Source: M0027 sp021713415
GTDB lineage: Bacteria; Pseudomonadota; Gammaproteobacteria; Francisellales; Francisellaceae
Assembly: GCA_021713415.1 (NCBI GenBank)
Contig: JAKJJQ010000010.1
Coordinates: 1-64,000, forward strand
Length of the DNA stretch: 64,000 nt
Direction of reading: 5' to 3'
Part shown: positions 25,051 to 34,542 of the stretch, one piece after another
Numbering within the stretch: the stretch's first letter is position 1
Layout: every line of letters starts with the position of its first letter
Made by a program: the position numbers and the translations under genes
The notes under the pieces: model-generated
What the model saw: only the letters and a program-made list of their open reading frames with translations
Database searches by the model: none
What the model was told of the DNA's origin: nothing

Positions 25051-25347
25051 CTATTCAGCATTCATAAAGTTAATATCAAAGCCTTCTTTTAACTTAACGT
25101 AGGCTTTTTTCCAATCTTTAGTACGACCTGAAATTTTACCAAAGCGACGAGACTTACCTTTAACATTGATGGTTTTAACCTCTTCTACTTCAACTTCAAA
25201 CAGCTTTTCAACTGCTTTTTTAATTTCAAGCTTATTTGAATCAGTTGTCACTTTAAAAGCAATTTGACGAGATTCATCAGCACATTGAAATGCTTTATCT
25301 GATACGTGAGGACCAAGAACTACTTGATATAATCTTTCTTGATTCAT
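25051..25347 (-). CDS. rplW: 50S ribosomal protein L23
   Basis: Exit-tunnel protein that docks trigger factor and SRP, 98 residues. It contains VVLGPHVSDKAFQ, VTTDSNKLEIKKAVEKLFEV and the RRFGKISGRTKDWKKAYVKL segment. Its start overlaps the rplD stop by 4 bp (ATGA-type coupling). Confidence 0.98.
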   Translation of the reverse strand: MNQERLYQVVLGPHVSDKAFQCADESRQIAFKVTTDSNKLEIKKAVEKLFEVEVEEVKTINVKGKSRRFGKISGRTKDWKKAYVKLKEGFDINFMNAE

Positions 25348-25967
25348 GACAACTGCTCCTCTATCTCTTTAATTGCCGCCTCTGTGACTACAACTTGTTT
25401 AAAAACGATTAAGCTTGCAGGATCAATCATCGCTGTATCACAAACTGCTACATTTTTAAGGTTACGAGAAGCAAGATATAAATTCTCACTTAACTGACCT
25501 TCAGCAGCAACGATTAATACATCGTTTAAATTAGCTTCTTTTAACTTTGCATGAAGCAGTTTTGTTTTAGGTGCTTCAATATCAAAACTACTCACTACAG
25601 TTAAACGCTCCTGGCGAATCAATTCAGACAAAATTGACTGAATCGCACCACGATACATTTTACGGTTCACTTTCTGCTTATAATCTCTTGGTTTAGCAGC
25701 AAATGTCACACCACCAGAACGCCAAATAGGGCTACGAATTGTTCCAGCACGTGCACGTCCTGTACCTTTTTGTTTCCATGGTTTTTTACCACCACCACGG
25801 ACTTCAGAGCGAGTTTTTTGAGCTTTAGTACCAGCTCTTGCTCCTGCCATATAAGCAACAACAACCTGGTGAACTAAGGCTTCATTAAATTCTTTACCAA
25901 ATACCACATCAGAAACTGCCAATGGAGACTCTGAACCGGTATCTAATGCTTTTATTTGCAATTCCAC
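25344..25967 (-). CDS. rplD: 50S ribosomal protein L4
   Basis: Tunnel-constriction protein, 207 residues. The long loop is KTRSEVRGGGKKPWKQKGTG followed by RARAGTIRSPIWRSGGVTFA. In E. coli L4 represses its own S10 operon through the leader RNA. Here no conventional leader precedes rpsJ, which is fused to fusA, so regulation would need another site, perhaps the inverted repeat before rplC. Confidence 0.98.
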   Translation of the reverse strand: MELQIKALDTGSESPLAVSDVVFGKEFNEALVHQVVVAYMAGARAGTKAQKTRSEVRGGGKKPWKQKGTGRARAGTIRSPIWRSGGVTFAAKPRDYKQKVNRKMYRGAIQSILSELIRQERLTVVSSFDIEAPKTKLLHAKLKEANLNDVLIVAAEGQLSENLYLASRNLKNVAVCDTAMIDPASLIVFKQVVVTEAAIKEIEEQLS

Positions 25968-25981
25968 GTTCTTACTCCTTT

Positions 25982-26629
25982 TTATTTAGCTGCTTTGACA
26001 GCAGGCTTAATAATAACATCAGCATTTTGATGACCTGGGATACCACCTTTAATCAAAATAACACCCATTTCTGCATCCACACGCACAACTTCAAGGTTTT
26101 GAACTGTCTTGCGGACATTACCCATTTGGCCTGCCATTTTTTTATTTTTAAATGTACGACCCGGTGTTTGGTTTTGACCAGTAGAACCATGAGCACGATG
26201 AGATAATGAATTACCATGCGTCGCATCCTGAGTTCTAAAATTGTGACGATTAACAGGACCCTGGAAACCTTTACCTTTACTGATGCCAACCACATCAACA
26301 ATTTGACCAACCTCAAAAAGACTTGCATCCATTTGATGGCCTATTTCCATTTCAGAAACGTCATCATTTTCTTCTAGGCGAAACTCCCATAGACCACGAC
26401 CTGGCTCTGCTTTAGCATTTGCAAAGTGACCAGATATAGCCTTAGTAAGACGTGAGCGCTTTTTGGTACCTGTTGTTACCTGGATAGCAGCATATCCATC
26501 TGTTTCAGCTGTCTTTATTTGCGTGACAATGTTAGGTTCGACTTGAATTACACTCACTGGTGTTGTCGCACCGTCCTCATCGAAAACACGCGTCATGCCG
26601 CATTTGCGACCTACTAGACCTAATGCCAT
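25982..26629 (-). CDS. rplC: 50S ribosomal protein L3
   Basis: Assembly-initiator protein, 215 residues. It begins MALGLVGRKCGMTRVFDEDG. The HGSTGQNQTPGRTFKNKKMA segment reaches the peptidyl-transferase centre and contains the Gln methylated by PrmB in E. coli. A 110-bp gap upstream of this gene carries a good promoter and a perfect inverted repeat. GAGGA lies about 10 bases before the ATG. Confidence 0.98.
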   Translation of the reverse strand: MALGLVGRKCGMTRVFDEDGATTPVSVIQVEPNIVTQIKTAETDGYAAIQVTTGTKKRSRLTKAISGHFANAKAEPGRGLWEFRLEENDDVSEMEIGHQMDASLFEVGQIVDVVGISKGKGFQGPVNRHNFRTQDATHGNSLSHRAHGSTGQNQTPGRTFKNKKMAGQMGNVRKTVQNLEVVRVDAEMGVILIKGGIPGHQNADVIIKPAVKAAK

Positions 26630-26660
26630 AGCTGTTTTCCTCTATTTTTTATATACTTAA

Positions 26661-26686
26661 CGCATCGATTACGATTGATCGATGCG
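26661..26686. promoter_or_regulatory. perfect inverted repeat between rpsJ and rplC
   Basis: Arms CGCATCGAT and ATCGATGCG, 9 bp each with an 8-base loop, are markedly GC-richer than the surroundings. On the minus strand they begin 2 bp after a candidate -10 box, so they overlap the predicted transcription start. In transcripts read through from fusA-rpsJ they would form a stable hairpin without a U-tract. Confidence 0.6.
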
Positions 26687-26688
26687 CC

Positions 26689-26717
26689 ATTTAACACTAT
26701 TCATAAACAATAGTCAA
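26689..26717 (-). promoter_or_regulatory. candidate internal promoter upstream of rplC
   Basis: Reading leftward, TTGACT at 26717-26712, a 17-bp spacer and TTAAAT at 26694-26689. It lies in the 110-bp gap after rpsJ and would allow rplC and the following S10 genes to be transcribed separately from the str genes. Confidence 0.5.
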
Positions 26718-26739
26718 GCATATCGTAAAAGCTAGAGAT

Positions 26740-27060
26740 TTAGCTTACGCTGATTTGAACATCAACACCTGCTGCTAAATCTAATTTCATCAATGCATCC
26801 ACTGTTTTATCAGTTGGATCGACAATGTCTAATAAACGCTTATGTGTTCTAATTTCATACTGATCACGCGCATCTTTATCGACATGCGGTGAAATCAAAA
26901 CAGTAAAACGTTCTTTGCGAGTCGGCAAAGGAATAGGCCCACGAACATGCGCGCCTGTTCTTTTTGCCGTCTCAACAATTTCTTTCGTTGAAGCATCAAT
27001 CAAACCATGATCAAATGACTTCAGGCGGATTCTAATTTTTTGGTTATTTAATTTCGCCAT
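26740..27060 (-). CDS. rpsJ: 30S ribosomal protein S10
   Basis: Small-subunit head protein, also NusE in antitermination, 106 residues. It contains KIRIRLKSFDHGLIDASTKE and GPIPLPTRKERFTVLISPHV. It follows fusA by only 12 bp with no tuf gene between, joining the str and S10 clusters. A 110-bp gap separates it from rplC downstream. Confidence 0.98.
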   Translation of the reverse strand: MAKLNNQKIRIRLKSFDHGLIDASTKEIVETAKRTGAHVRGPIPLPTRKERFTVLISPHVDKDARDQYEIRTHKRLLDIVDPTDKTVDALMKLDLAAGVDVQISVS

Positions 27061-27072
27061 TCTTTTATTACC

Positions 27073-29169
27073 TTATGCGTTTCGTTTCTTAATAACTTCT
27101 TGCGCGATATTATCTGGCACTTCAGCATATTTTTCAAACTCCATCGAAGATGAAGCACGACCTTGACTTAAAGAACGCAAATGCGTCACATAGCCAAACA
27201 TCTCAGCCAATGGAACCTCAGCACGAACAACTTTACCTGCTGGGCCATCATCCATACCCTGAATAATACCACGACGGCGATTTAAGTCTCCGATCACATC
27301 ACCCATATAATCTTCAGGTGTTACCACTTCAACTTTCATTACTGGCTCTAACAACACAGGTGAAGCTTTTAGCGCACCTGATTTAAAGCCCATCGAACCT
27401 GCAATTTTAAATGCCATCTCAGATGAGTCAACATCATGATATGAACCATCATAAAGTGTTACTTGCACATCAATAACAGGGTAGCCTGCAATAACACCAT
27501 TTTGCATCTGCTCTTGAATACCTTTATCAACTGCTGGAATATATTCTTTTGGAACAACACCTCCAACAATTTTATTGATAAATTCATAACCTTCGCCTAA
27601 TGCACGAGGCTCAATTTTAAGCCAAACATGACCATACTGACCACGCCCACCTGATTGACGTACGAATTTACCTTCTTCTTCAATAGAAGAGCGAATAGTT
27701 TCACGATAAGCAACCTGTGGATTACCGACATTCGCCTCAACATTAAATTCACGACGCATACGATCAACAATAATATCCAAATGAAGCTCACCCATACCAG
27801 AGATAATGGTTTGACCTGACTCTTCATCAGTCTGCACTCTAAATGAAGGATCTTCAGCAGCCAAACGACCTAATGCTAAAGACATTTTTTCTTGATCCGG
27901 CTTGCTCTTAGGCTCAACAGCAACAGAAATAACTGGCTCTGGAAACTCCATACGCTCTAATGTGATATGTTTATTTGTATCACATAGTGTATCACCTGTT
28001 GTTACTTGCTTAAGCCCGATACATGCCGCAATATCACCAGCACGCACTTCTTTGATCTCTTCACGAGACTTTGCATGCATTTGAACCAAACGCCCGATAC
28101 GCTCTTTTTTGTCTTTAACTGGATTAAATACTGAATCACCAGAACTTAAAACACCTGAATAAACACGCACGAAAGTCAAATTACCTACAAATGGATCATT
28201 GGCAATTTTAAATGCCAATGCAGAAAATGGCGCATCATCAGATGATGGACGCTCTTCGACTTCACCATTTTCAAGCTCACCTTTAATTGCTGGCACTTCA
28301 TCTGGTGCTGGCAAGTACTCAATAACACCATCTAATACTGCTTGAACACCTTTGTTCTTAAATGCACTACCACAAAAAGCAAGCACTATTTCATTCGCTA
28401 GGACTTGTTGGCGCAATCCAGCTTTAATTTCTTCAACGCTTAATTCGCCATCTTCAAGGTATTTTTCCATTAATTCTTCGTTTGCTTCAGCTGCAGATTC
28501 AACCATGTATTCACGCAGCTCTTCTGCTCTTGCAACAAGTTCATCAGGAATATCTTTTAAGTCATAAGTAAGCCCTTTATCTGATTCATTCCAATAAATA
28601 GCTTTCATACGAATTAAATCAATCACACCTTTAAATTCATCTTCAGTACCAATATTAAGCTGCACAGGCACAACACGCGCCTTTAAACGTTCGCGAATCT
28701 GTTCAACTACGCGCTCAAAATCAGCACCAGCACGGTCCATTTTATTTACAAAGACAATACGCGGCACGCCATATTTATTTGCTTGACGCCACACTGTCTC
28801 ACTCTGAGGCTCAACACCTGATGAACCACAGAAAACAACAACCGCACCATCTAATACACGCAATGAACGTTCAACTTCAATAGTAAAGTCAACGTGTCCT
28901 GGTGTATCAATGATATTAATTCGATGCTCATCAAATTGACGATCCATCCCTTTCCAAAATACAGTTGTCGCAGCAGAAGTAATTGTGATACCACGCTCTT
29001 GTTCCTGCTCCATCCAATCCATTACTGCTGCACCTTCATGCACTTCACCGATCTTATGGGTTACACCTGTATAAAAAAGAACACGCTCAGTTGTCGTAGT
29101 TTTACCCGCATCCACATGCGCAACAATACCAATATTACGATATTTACGAATTGGCGTTTTACGTGCCAT
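27073..29169 (-). CDS. fusA: elongation factor G
   Basis: Translocation and ribosome-recycling GTPase, 698 residues. G1 is AHVDAGKTTTTERVLFYTG (about residues 17-35), switch I/G2 ERGITITSAATT, G3 DTPGHVDF and G4 NKMD. Domains II-V follow, with GGVVPKEYIPAVDKGIQEQM in domain IV and HLRSLSQGRASSSMEF near the C-terminus. It stands between rpsG (33 bp) and rpsJ (12 bp). tufA, which follows fusA in E. coli, is missing. Confidence 0.98.
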   Translation of the reverse strand: MARKTPIRKYRNIGIVAHVDAGKTTTTERVLFYTGVTHKIGEVHEGAAVMDWMEQEQERGITITSAATTVFWKGMDRQFDEHRINIIDTPGHVDFTIEVERSLRVLDGAVVVFCGSSGVEPQSETVWRQANKYGVPRIVFVNKMDRAGADFERVVEQIRERLKARVVPVQLNIGTEDEFKGVIDLIRMKAIYWNESDKGLTYDLKDIPDELVARAEELREYMVESAAEANEELMEKYLEDGELSVEEIKAGLRQQVLANEIVLAFCGSAFKNKGVQAVLDGVIEYLPAPDEVPAIKGELENGEVEERPSSDDAPFSALAFKIANDPFVGNLTFVRVYSGVLSSGDSVFNPVKDKKERIGRLVQMHAKSREEIKEVRAGDIAACIGLKQVTTGDTLCDTNKHITLERMEFPEPVISVAVEPKSKPDQEKMSLALGRLAAEDPSFRVQTDEESGQTIISGMGELHLDIIVDRMRREFNVEANVGNPQVAYRETIRSSIEEEGKFVRQSGGRGQYGHVWLKIEPRALGEGYEFINKIVGGVVPKEYIPAVDKGIQEQMQNGVIAGYPVIDVQVTLYDGSYHDVDSSEMAFKIAGSMGFKSGALKASPVLLEPVMKVEVVTPEDYMGDVIGDLNRRRGIIQGMDDGPAGKVVRAEVPLAEMFGYVTHLRSLSQGRASSSMEFEKYAEVPDNIAQEVIKKRNA

Positions 29170-29202
29170 GGTTAATTCCTCTTTAATTTGCTTGTTAAAC
29201 CA

Positions 29203-29673
29203 TTACCAACGATAGTGTGCAAATGCTTTATTTGCCTCTGCCATACGGTGTGTATCTTCACGTTTTTTAACCGCCGCACCACGACCATCTACTGCATCCA
29301 TCATCTCATGCGCCACACGTAAACCCATTGATTTTTCTTTACGTGAACGAGCCGCTTCAATTAACCAACGCATAGCGAGCGCCATCTGACGTTCAGGGCG
29401 TACTTCAACAGGCACTTGATAAGTTGCACCACCAACACGACGGGATTTAACTTCAACCATTGGCGCAATGCTTTCAAGCGCTTTATCAAAAGTGTCAATC
29501 TCATCTTTACCTGTTTTCTCTTTAATCGTGTCAAATGCACGATAAACGATTTTTTCAGCGATTGATTTTTTACCATCTTTCATAATATGGTTAACGAATT
29601 TTGCTACAGTTTCATTTTTGTATTTTGGATCAGGCAAAACTTGGCGTTTTGGGACTTCTCTTCTTCTTGGCAT
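29203..29673 (-). CDS. rpsG: 30S ribosomal protein S7
   Basis: Head-nucleating 16S rRNA-binding protein, 156 residues. It begins MPRRREVPKRQVLPDPKYKN and contains VEVKSRRVGGATYQVPVEVR and ANKAFAHYRW at the end. In E. coli S7 is the str-operon autoregulator. It lies 31 bp after rpsL. Confidence 0.98.
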   Translation of the reverse strand: MPRRREVPKRQVLPDPKYKNETVAKFVNHIMKDGKKSIAEKIVYRAFDTIKEKTGKDEIDTFDKALESIAPMVEVKSRRVGGATYQVPVEVRPERQMALAMRWLIEAARSRKEKSMGLRVAHEMMDAVDGRGAAVKKREDTHRMAEANKAFAHYRW

Positions 29674-29704
29674 AGTAATCTACCTTCTTTAAATCAATTT
29701 AAAC

Positions 29705-30079
29705 TTAGGACTTAGGACGCTTAGTACCGTACTTAGAACGGCCTTTCTTACGATCACTGACACCCGATGTATCTAAACTACCACGAACGGTATGATAACG
29801 AACACCTGGTAAATCCTTAACACGACCACCGCGAATTAATACGACAGAGTGCTCTTGAAGGTTATGCCCTTCACCACCGATATAACTACTTACTTCAAAA
29901 CCACTGGTTAAACGCACACGCGCAACTTTTCTTAAAGCTGAGTTAGGTTTTTTAGGTGTGGTGGTATAAACACGAGTACAAACACCACGTCTTTGTGGGC
30001 ATGCTTTTAACGCAGGCACTTTTGACTTGGATGTTTTTTGCTGGCGCGGTTTGCGCACAAGCTGATTGATTGTTGCCAT
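29705..30079 (-). CDS. rpsL: 30S ribosomal protein S12
   Basis: Decoding-centre protein, 124 residues. The start is set at the ATG of MATINQLVRKPRQ, with GGAG about 8 bases upstream; four extra upstream codons are possible but are not family-like. VYTTTPKKPNSALRK holds Lys43 and GRVKDLPGVRYHTVRG holds the second key Lys, so both streptomycin-related sites are wild type. It is the first gene of the supercluster. Confidence 0.97.
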   Translation of the reverse strand: MATINQLVRKPRQQKTSKSKVPALKACPQRRGVCTRVYTTTPKKPNSALRKVARVRLTSGFEVSSYIGGEGHNLQEHSVVLIRGGRVKDLPGVRYHTVRGSLDTSGVSDRKKGRSKYGTKRPKS

Positions 30080-30174
30080 TGATGACTCCACTTTTGTTTA
30101 CTATTATTCAACATCTTTTTTATAAATTGATTAAGCTAAATATTTTTAAATAACAACTTATAAAATGACGCCGA

Positions 30175-30204
30175 ATTATACACGAAAATCAACCCAAAGA
30201 TCAA
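30175..30204 (-). promoter_or_regulatory. candidate promoter of the ribosomal supercluster
   Basis: Reading leftward, TTGATC at 30204-30199, an 18-bp spacer and a perfect TATAAT at 30180-30175, about 95 bp upstream of rpsL. A GC-rich stretch (TCGGCG) lies just after the -10, as expected of a stringently controlled promoter discriminator. Confidence 0.6.
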
Positions 30205-30228
30205 CCCTACTTGTAAGAATTATTTAAA

Positions 30229-32238
30229 CTAATATCTCACAGCATTCGCTTGATCAAAATAAACATACTTTTGACTACCTTGAATTAAGGATTTTGTATC
30301 AAGATAAATGCTATAGTTAGATTTATTTTTAACCACATCAATATTATCAGGATTAGTTGCTTTATAAAACGTTAGCCCAGTTGCAGGCTTTGTTGGTTGA
30401 TACTGTTTTAATACCACTTGATAGTCATCTATATTTTTACCATCTTTTAAGCTCTCTAATAATATTCGACCATCTGTATTGGTTGCTTTTAAGCCTAATA
30501 GATAAGCTAGTGTTGGCACAATATCAACATTACCTGTTGGCAGCGTATCTATAAAGTGTGATTTAAAACTTGGACCATATGCAATTAATGTATTATGTAC
30601 ATCAACAGGACTAAAGGAACCATGCATACCACGCGATGAACCACTACTATTAAATTCCGTACCATGATAACCCTGTATCCTTGCATTAACATCAAAACTA
30701 TTACCTGCAATAATATCAGGATTTTTTTGATTGTTATTTTCAAGCTTGATAAGCGTTAAAGGCAATGTCCCTGCAATATCACCATAGCGCTGACTAATAA
30801 AAATAGCACCAAATTCTTGACGTGATTGCATAAAGCGCACCAATTTTTTAATTAATTTTTGATTATGGTTTGGTACATAAAAATAGCTACTACCTCCATT
30901 TGCTGCAACAATAACAGCATTTTTAGGTAACACCTTAGGCACATAGTAGGCCTGTGTTGTATATTTTTTTCCTATTGAATTTTCACGATGCCCATTATTA
31001 TCAACAACCTTAATACCACCACAAGCAGAACCATCTGTATCAATTTTGACAGGATAGACTCTCTTAGCATTTGCTTTGACACCTGTTAAAACTGGATCAT
31101 ATTCACAGCCACCACCATCATAGGCCTGAAAGCCAGCTCGATTAAGTAAATCAGCTGGACGAAAATCACCTGAAACAGAAAAACCGCTTTCATTGTCAAT
31201 TTTACCAGTTGTATTTGTTTTTTGATTGATAGTTCTTAATGGAAATTCATCCAATGGCCCTGAAACATTACTATGCGCATGATCTGAAACGATAATTAGA
31301 TTTGTATTTTCCCAACTACCATTTTGTTTTAATGTATGAATCAATTTTCCTAATAACTGATCTTGATTCGTTAAAGCACTAAGATAAGCTTTACCACCGA
31401 TGCCATAATTATGCTCTGTTGTATCGGGGTTTCTTAACCAAATAACACTTAACTGTGGCTTAGCATAAGGTAAGACTTTCAATAAATAACTATTCATTAA
31501 ATAAGTGTTATCTCTGTTATAGGGCGACTGAAGAGCTAAAGTTGGATTACTTGTAACACCATCAGATAGTACCTTTATTTCACCAGATACTGTTGGATTC
31601 ATATTATTTATATTTAAATTTATATCAGGATAAGCATAAATTATGTTTTTCGGTAATGGGTAGTTTTCTTTAGAAAGCGCCATTACCAACGATTCTGGAT
31701 AAATATAATTTTCATCAAAGATAACACCTTGCTTTTTATAGTCTTGAAAAAAAGCAGGCCCCGACTTACCAACAGTTGCAGTTGATAAACCATTTTTATG
31801 TGCCAATTGAAACAATGTTTCAACTTCAACCAATGGTTTATCTTGATTTAAGTCTTCTAGTATTTGATAGTCTTCTGTAAAAACAGGCTGTTGAAAATCA
31901 ACCACCTTACCCGATGCATCATTACCATGTGCAGTTGGCTGCCATAAGGTATTACCATAATAGCCAGTCTTTCCTGCAAAATCACCACTTGCAAATGATG
32001 CAGCATTCATTACTGTAAACGTTGGATAACTGGAATGATTATCATTAAACCAAACACCTTCTTTAGCCAAGCTATATAAATTAGGCGTTGTTTGCAAACT
32101 AACAGCATCAGGCCTTAATCCATCCCAAACAAAAATAATTACATTGGGTTTTGTTGGATTTGAAAAAGCGATGTTATTTAAATTGATTATTCCTAAACAC
32201 AGTAAAATAAAAATGCCTAAATAGCTTATAAGCTTCAT
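30229..32238 (-). CDS. secreted type I phosphodiesterase / nucleotide pyrophosphatase-like hydrolase
   Basis: A 669-residue protein of the alkaline-phosphatase superfamily, NPP-like branch. An N-terminal hydrophobic signal or anchor covers about residues 4-27. Metal-binding Asp39 is in FVWDGLRPD; the nucleophile is Thr73 in SYPTFTVMNAAS, as in phosphodiesterases rather than alkaline phosphatase. RNPDTTEHNYG, SDHAHSN and the late HGSFSPVDVHN supply the other zinc ligands. It probably acts in the periplasm or outside on nucleotides or other phosphodiesters. A nucleoside transporter gene lies two genes upstream on the same strand, which would fit nucleotide scavenging; that link is inference. 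Confidence 0.82.
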   Translation of the reverse strand: MKLISYLGIFILLCLGIINLNNIAFSNPTKPNVIIFVWDGLRPDAVSLQTTPNLYSLAKEGVWFNDNHSSYPTFTVMNAASFASGDFAGKTGYYGNTLWQPTAHGNDASGKVVDFQQPVFTEDYQILEDLNQDKPLVEVETLFQLAHKNGLSTATVGKSGPAFFQDYKKQGVIFDENYIYPESLVMALSKENYPLPKNIIYAYPDINLNINNMNPTVSGEIKVLSDGVTSNPTLALQSPYNRDNTYLMNSYLLKVLPYAKPQLSVIWLRNPDTTEHNYGIGGKAYLSALTNQDQLLGKLIHTLKQNGSWENTNLIIVSDHAHSNVSGPLDEFPLRTINQKTNTTGKIDNESGFSVSGDFRPADLLNRAGFQAYDGGGCEYDPVLTGVKANAKRVYPVKIDTDGSACGGIKVVDNNGHRENSIGKKYTTQAYYVPKVLPKNAVIVAANGGSSYFYVPNHNQKLIKKLVRFMQSRQEFGAIFISQRYGDIAGTLPLTLIKLENNNQKNPDIIAGNSFDVNARIQGYHGTEFNSSGSSRGMHGSFSPVDVHNTLIAYGPSFKSHFIDTLPTGNVDIVPTLAYLLGLKATNTDGRILLESLKDGKNIDDYQVVLKQYQPTKPATGLTFYKATNPDNIDVVKNKSNYSIYLDTKSLIQGSQKYVYFDQANAVRY

Positions 32239-32328
32239 CGATTACATCCTTGTTTTTTTAAATTGGTGACTTCTAAAAATTTTAACAAATAAATATGACT
32301 GTTTTATGACACAATATCAATGTTCTTA

Positions 32329-34542
32329 TTATAAATTATAATCACTACTCTGTTCATAAGCGCTTTGATAACGATGAAAAAGATAGCTTCTAGTATGGTT
32401 TTTATAATCATTTTTAGGCATTTTACTTTTATATAACTGGCTAATAGCTTGAATGATATCTTCTTCTCTAAACTGATTTTCTATGGCTTCTTTAACCGTC
32501 ATGGTAACAATACAATCTGAGCCTTTAAATTCTAATTTTGACAAACACAATTCATTAACAAAATTTGCACTTTCTTCCATTGCCTTTTTATTATAAAAAT
32601 AATCTGTCGCATAATCATATATTGTATATACAACCCCCTTAATTTTATTGATTAAGTTATCATACAGTTTACCTTGTATATTATCTAAACCTAGTTTCAT
32701 TAACAGTATTTTCTGAACTAACTCAATATGCTTGGACTTATTATAATGAACATTAGCTGTAATCGCGCCATGTAAATATTTACAAATCATCATATGAGCA
32801 ACTGAACCACTATGCCAACTTGTCCAGCGTCGCTTACCATCTCTTAAAATAAAAATAAGATTAGCACCAATGCCTTCATCACAAATGTGTCTAATTTTAT
32901 TAAAACGCTTTCGACTTAATGAACTTGTTTTTTCATAACCATGTTTACCAAAAACAGATGAAACAACCTGCTGATCTTTTTGTAATAACAATTGTTGCAT
33001 CTGATTAATTTCAATATCCTTTTCAACTAATGCCTGTCTATAGTTTTGTTCTCTTAGTCGAAGTTCATCATGTAACCTTTGGGCTTCTATTTGCTTTTGA
33101 GTTATTACTTCAATTTGACGGTCTTTCTGTAATAATACCTTTTGCAAGCTATCAATTTCTCTATCCTTTATAGATAGCTTTTGTTCAAAATTTACTTCAT
33201 GTTGAGCAACTGTATTTAAAACCTCTTGTTCTAAATAACATTCACCCATTCGATAGACTGGTCTTTTTTCTTTTAGTAAAAATAAAATATTATATTTAAA
33301 ATTCTGATAGGCATAATTAGCCATATCTTTATTAACTGCATATTTAAGTGAATTAATAAAAAAATGATAACATTCAGTTAGATAAGTGGTTAATTTTCCT
33401 TCTGGGTCCAATAAAGAAACTAACTTATCAATCGGATAATGTTTTTTATTAACATCTGTCTCTAAAGGCAAACAAGAGACAAAGCTACGCCCAAATCCAT
33501 CTGAATAAGAATTCGAGCGATCAAATAATAAATAATTCCAATCGACTAATAAAGCCTTATCTGTATATGCCAAATTAAATTGGGCATTACCAAAATCAAA
33601 TAGTTGAACTTTAAAGTTTGTCTTATCATTCTCATAAGGGCCATCAGGAATAATTTTAATATTACCCATATGAAAGTCTTGATGTGAAATTCCAGCTAAC
33701 CATAGTTGATGTGTAATATCGAAAATTTGCATTACAATTTGAAGTAATTGTTTATAAGAATATTGCCTTTTCTGTGCCTGCGCTATAAAGTCATCCAAGG
33801 TTTCAAAACCAAAGTAATTTTCATGATCACAAAGATAGATTGCAACTTGGGCGCGATATGGATTTAATGGGTCTTGTCTTTGAAAAGACAGCATCTCTAA
33901 TAGTGCAAATTCTTTTGTCCTACTTGCATAAGCTAAAACATAAGCCTCTAACTCACTTTCCTTCTTGAATTCTTCTAAGATTTCACGACTAGCTTTCTCA
34001 CTTATATCTCTAACATAGACAAAGCCAGTTGCCGCATCAAAATATTTTTTCTTACCACCTTTTCTTTTCTCAGCTGCTAAACACGTAACAGGTGTGGCAA
34101 AATCAAATAATATTTCTTTTACTTTCTCCTTGTTAAAATTTAGCTGATAAAACTGATCAGGCATAACAAGACGCTCAAAGTTTGTAATAAGCGCCAAAGT
34201 ATAGCTTAAGATTGGCCTTAGACTTTCATAGCCATTACCACCACCTGAAAGTAACTCAAAATCAACATTATCATAAGCTAGAGTACTTTCTTGTAATGCA
34301 TAAGACATCAATCTTATATTATTTAGAAGATAAGCTCTGATGAATTTTTTAATACATCGATTTGTAAATTCCTCATTAGCATTATTCTCTTTAATTTTAT
34401 ATAAAATTTCTAAAAGATGCCTTGCACGTTGCTCTCCTGTAGCTTTTTGATACAGACCTGTAACCTGCTTACTTATACTCTCTTTATATTGTTTAATATA
34501 TTGATCAATAGCTTCTAAAGTAATATTTAAATAATCCATCAT
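32329..34542 (-). CDS. large kinase-like protein with central coiled coil (putative effector)
   Basis: A 737-residue soluble protein that I do not recognise as a whole. Residues 287-294 read HQDFHMGN and 316-318 DFG (LFDFGNAQF), matching the catalytic loop (HxD...N) and metal-binding DFG of protein-kinase-like or aminoglycoside-phosphotransferase-like enzymes. A Gly-rich LSGGGNGYES lies at 99-108. Residues about 455-530 form a heptad-like coiled coil with three internal repeats of the form LLQKDRQIEV / LLLQKDQQV. The C-terminal 200 residues are helical and unassigned. No signal peptide. Its size, kinase signature and coiled coil resemble secreted effectors of intracellular bacteria, but secretion is not shown. 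Neighbours do not explain it. Confidence 0.6.
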   Translation of the reverse strand: MMDYLNITLEAIDQYIKQYKESISKQVTGLYQKATGEQRARHLLEILYKIKENNANEEFTNRCIKKFIRAYLLNNIRLMSYALQESTLAYDNVDFELLSGGGNGYESLRPILSYTLALITNFERLVMPDQFYQLNFNKEKVKEILFDFATPVTCLAAEKRKGGKKKYFDAATGFVYVRDISEKASREILEEFKKESELEAYVLAYASRTKEFALLEMLSFQRQDPLNPYRAQVAIYLCDHENYFGFETLDDFIAQAQKRQYSYKQLLQIVMQIFDITHQLWLAGISHQDFHMGNIKIIPDGPYENDKTNFKVQLFDFGNAQFNLAYTDKALLVDWNYLLFDRSNSYSDGFGRSFVSCLPLETDVNKKHYPIDKLVSLLDPEGKLTTYLTECYHFFINSLKYAVNKDMANYAYQNFKYNILFLLKEKRPVYRMGECYLEQEVLNTVAQHEVNFEQKLSIKDREIDSLQKVLLQKDRQIEVITQKQIEAQRLHDELRLREQNYRQALVEKDIEINQMQQLLLQKDQQVVSSVFGKHGYEKTSSLSRKRFNKIRHICDEGIGANLIFILRDGKRRWTSWHSGSVAHMMICKYLHGAITANVHYNKSKHIELVQKILLMKLGLDNIQGKLYDNLINKIKGVVYTIYDYATDYFYNKKAMEESANFVNELCLSKLEFKGSDCIVTMTVKEAIENQFREEDIIQAISQLYKSKMPKNDYKNHTRSYLFHRYQSAYEQSSDYNL

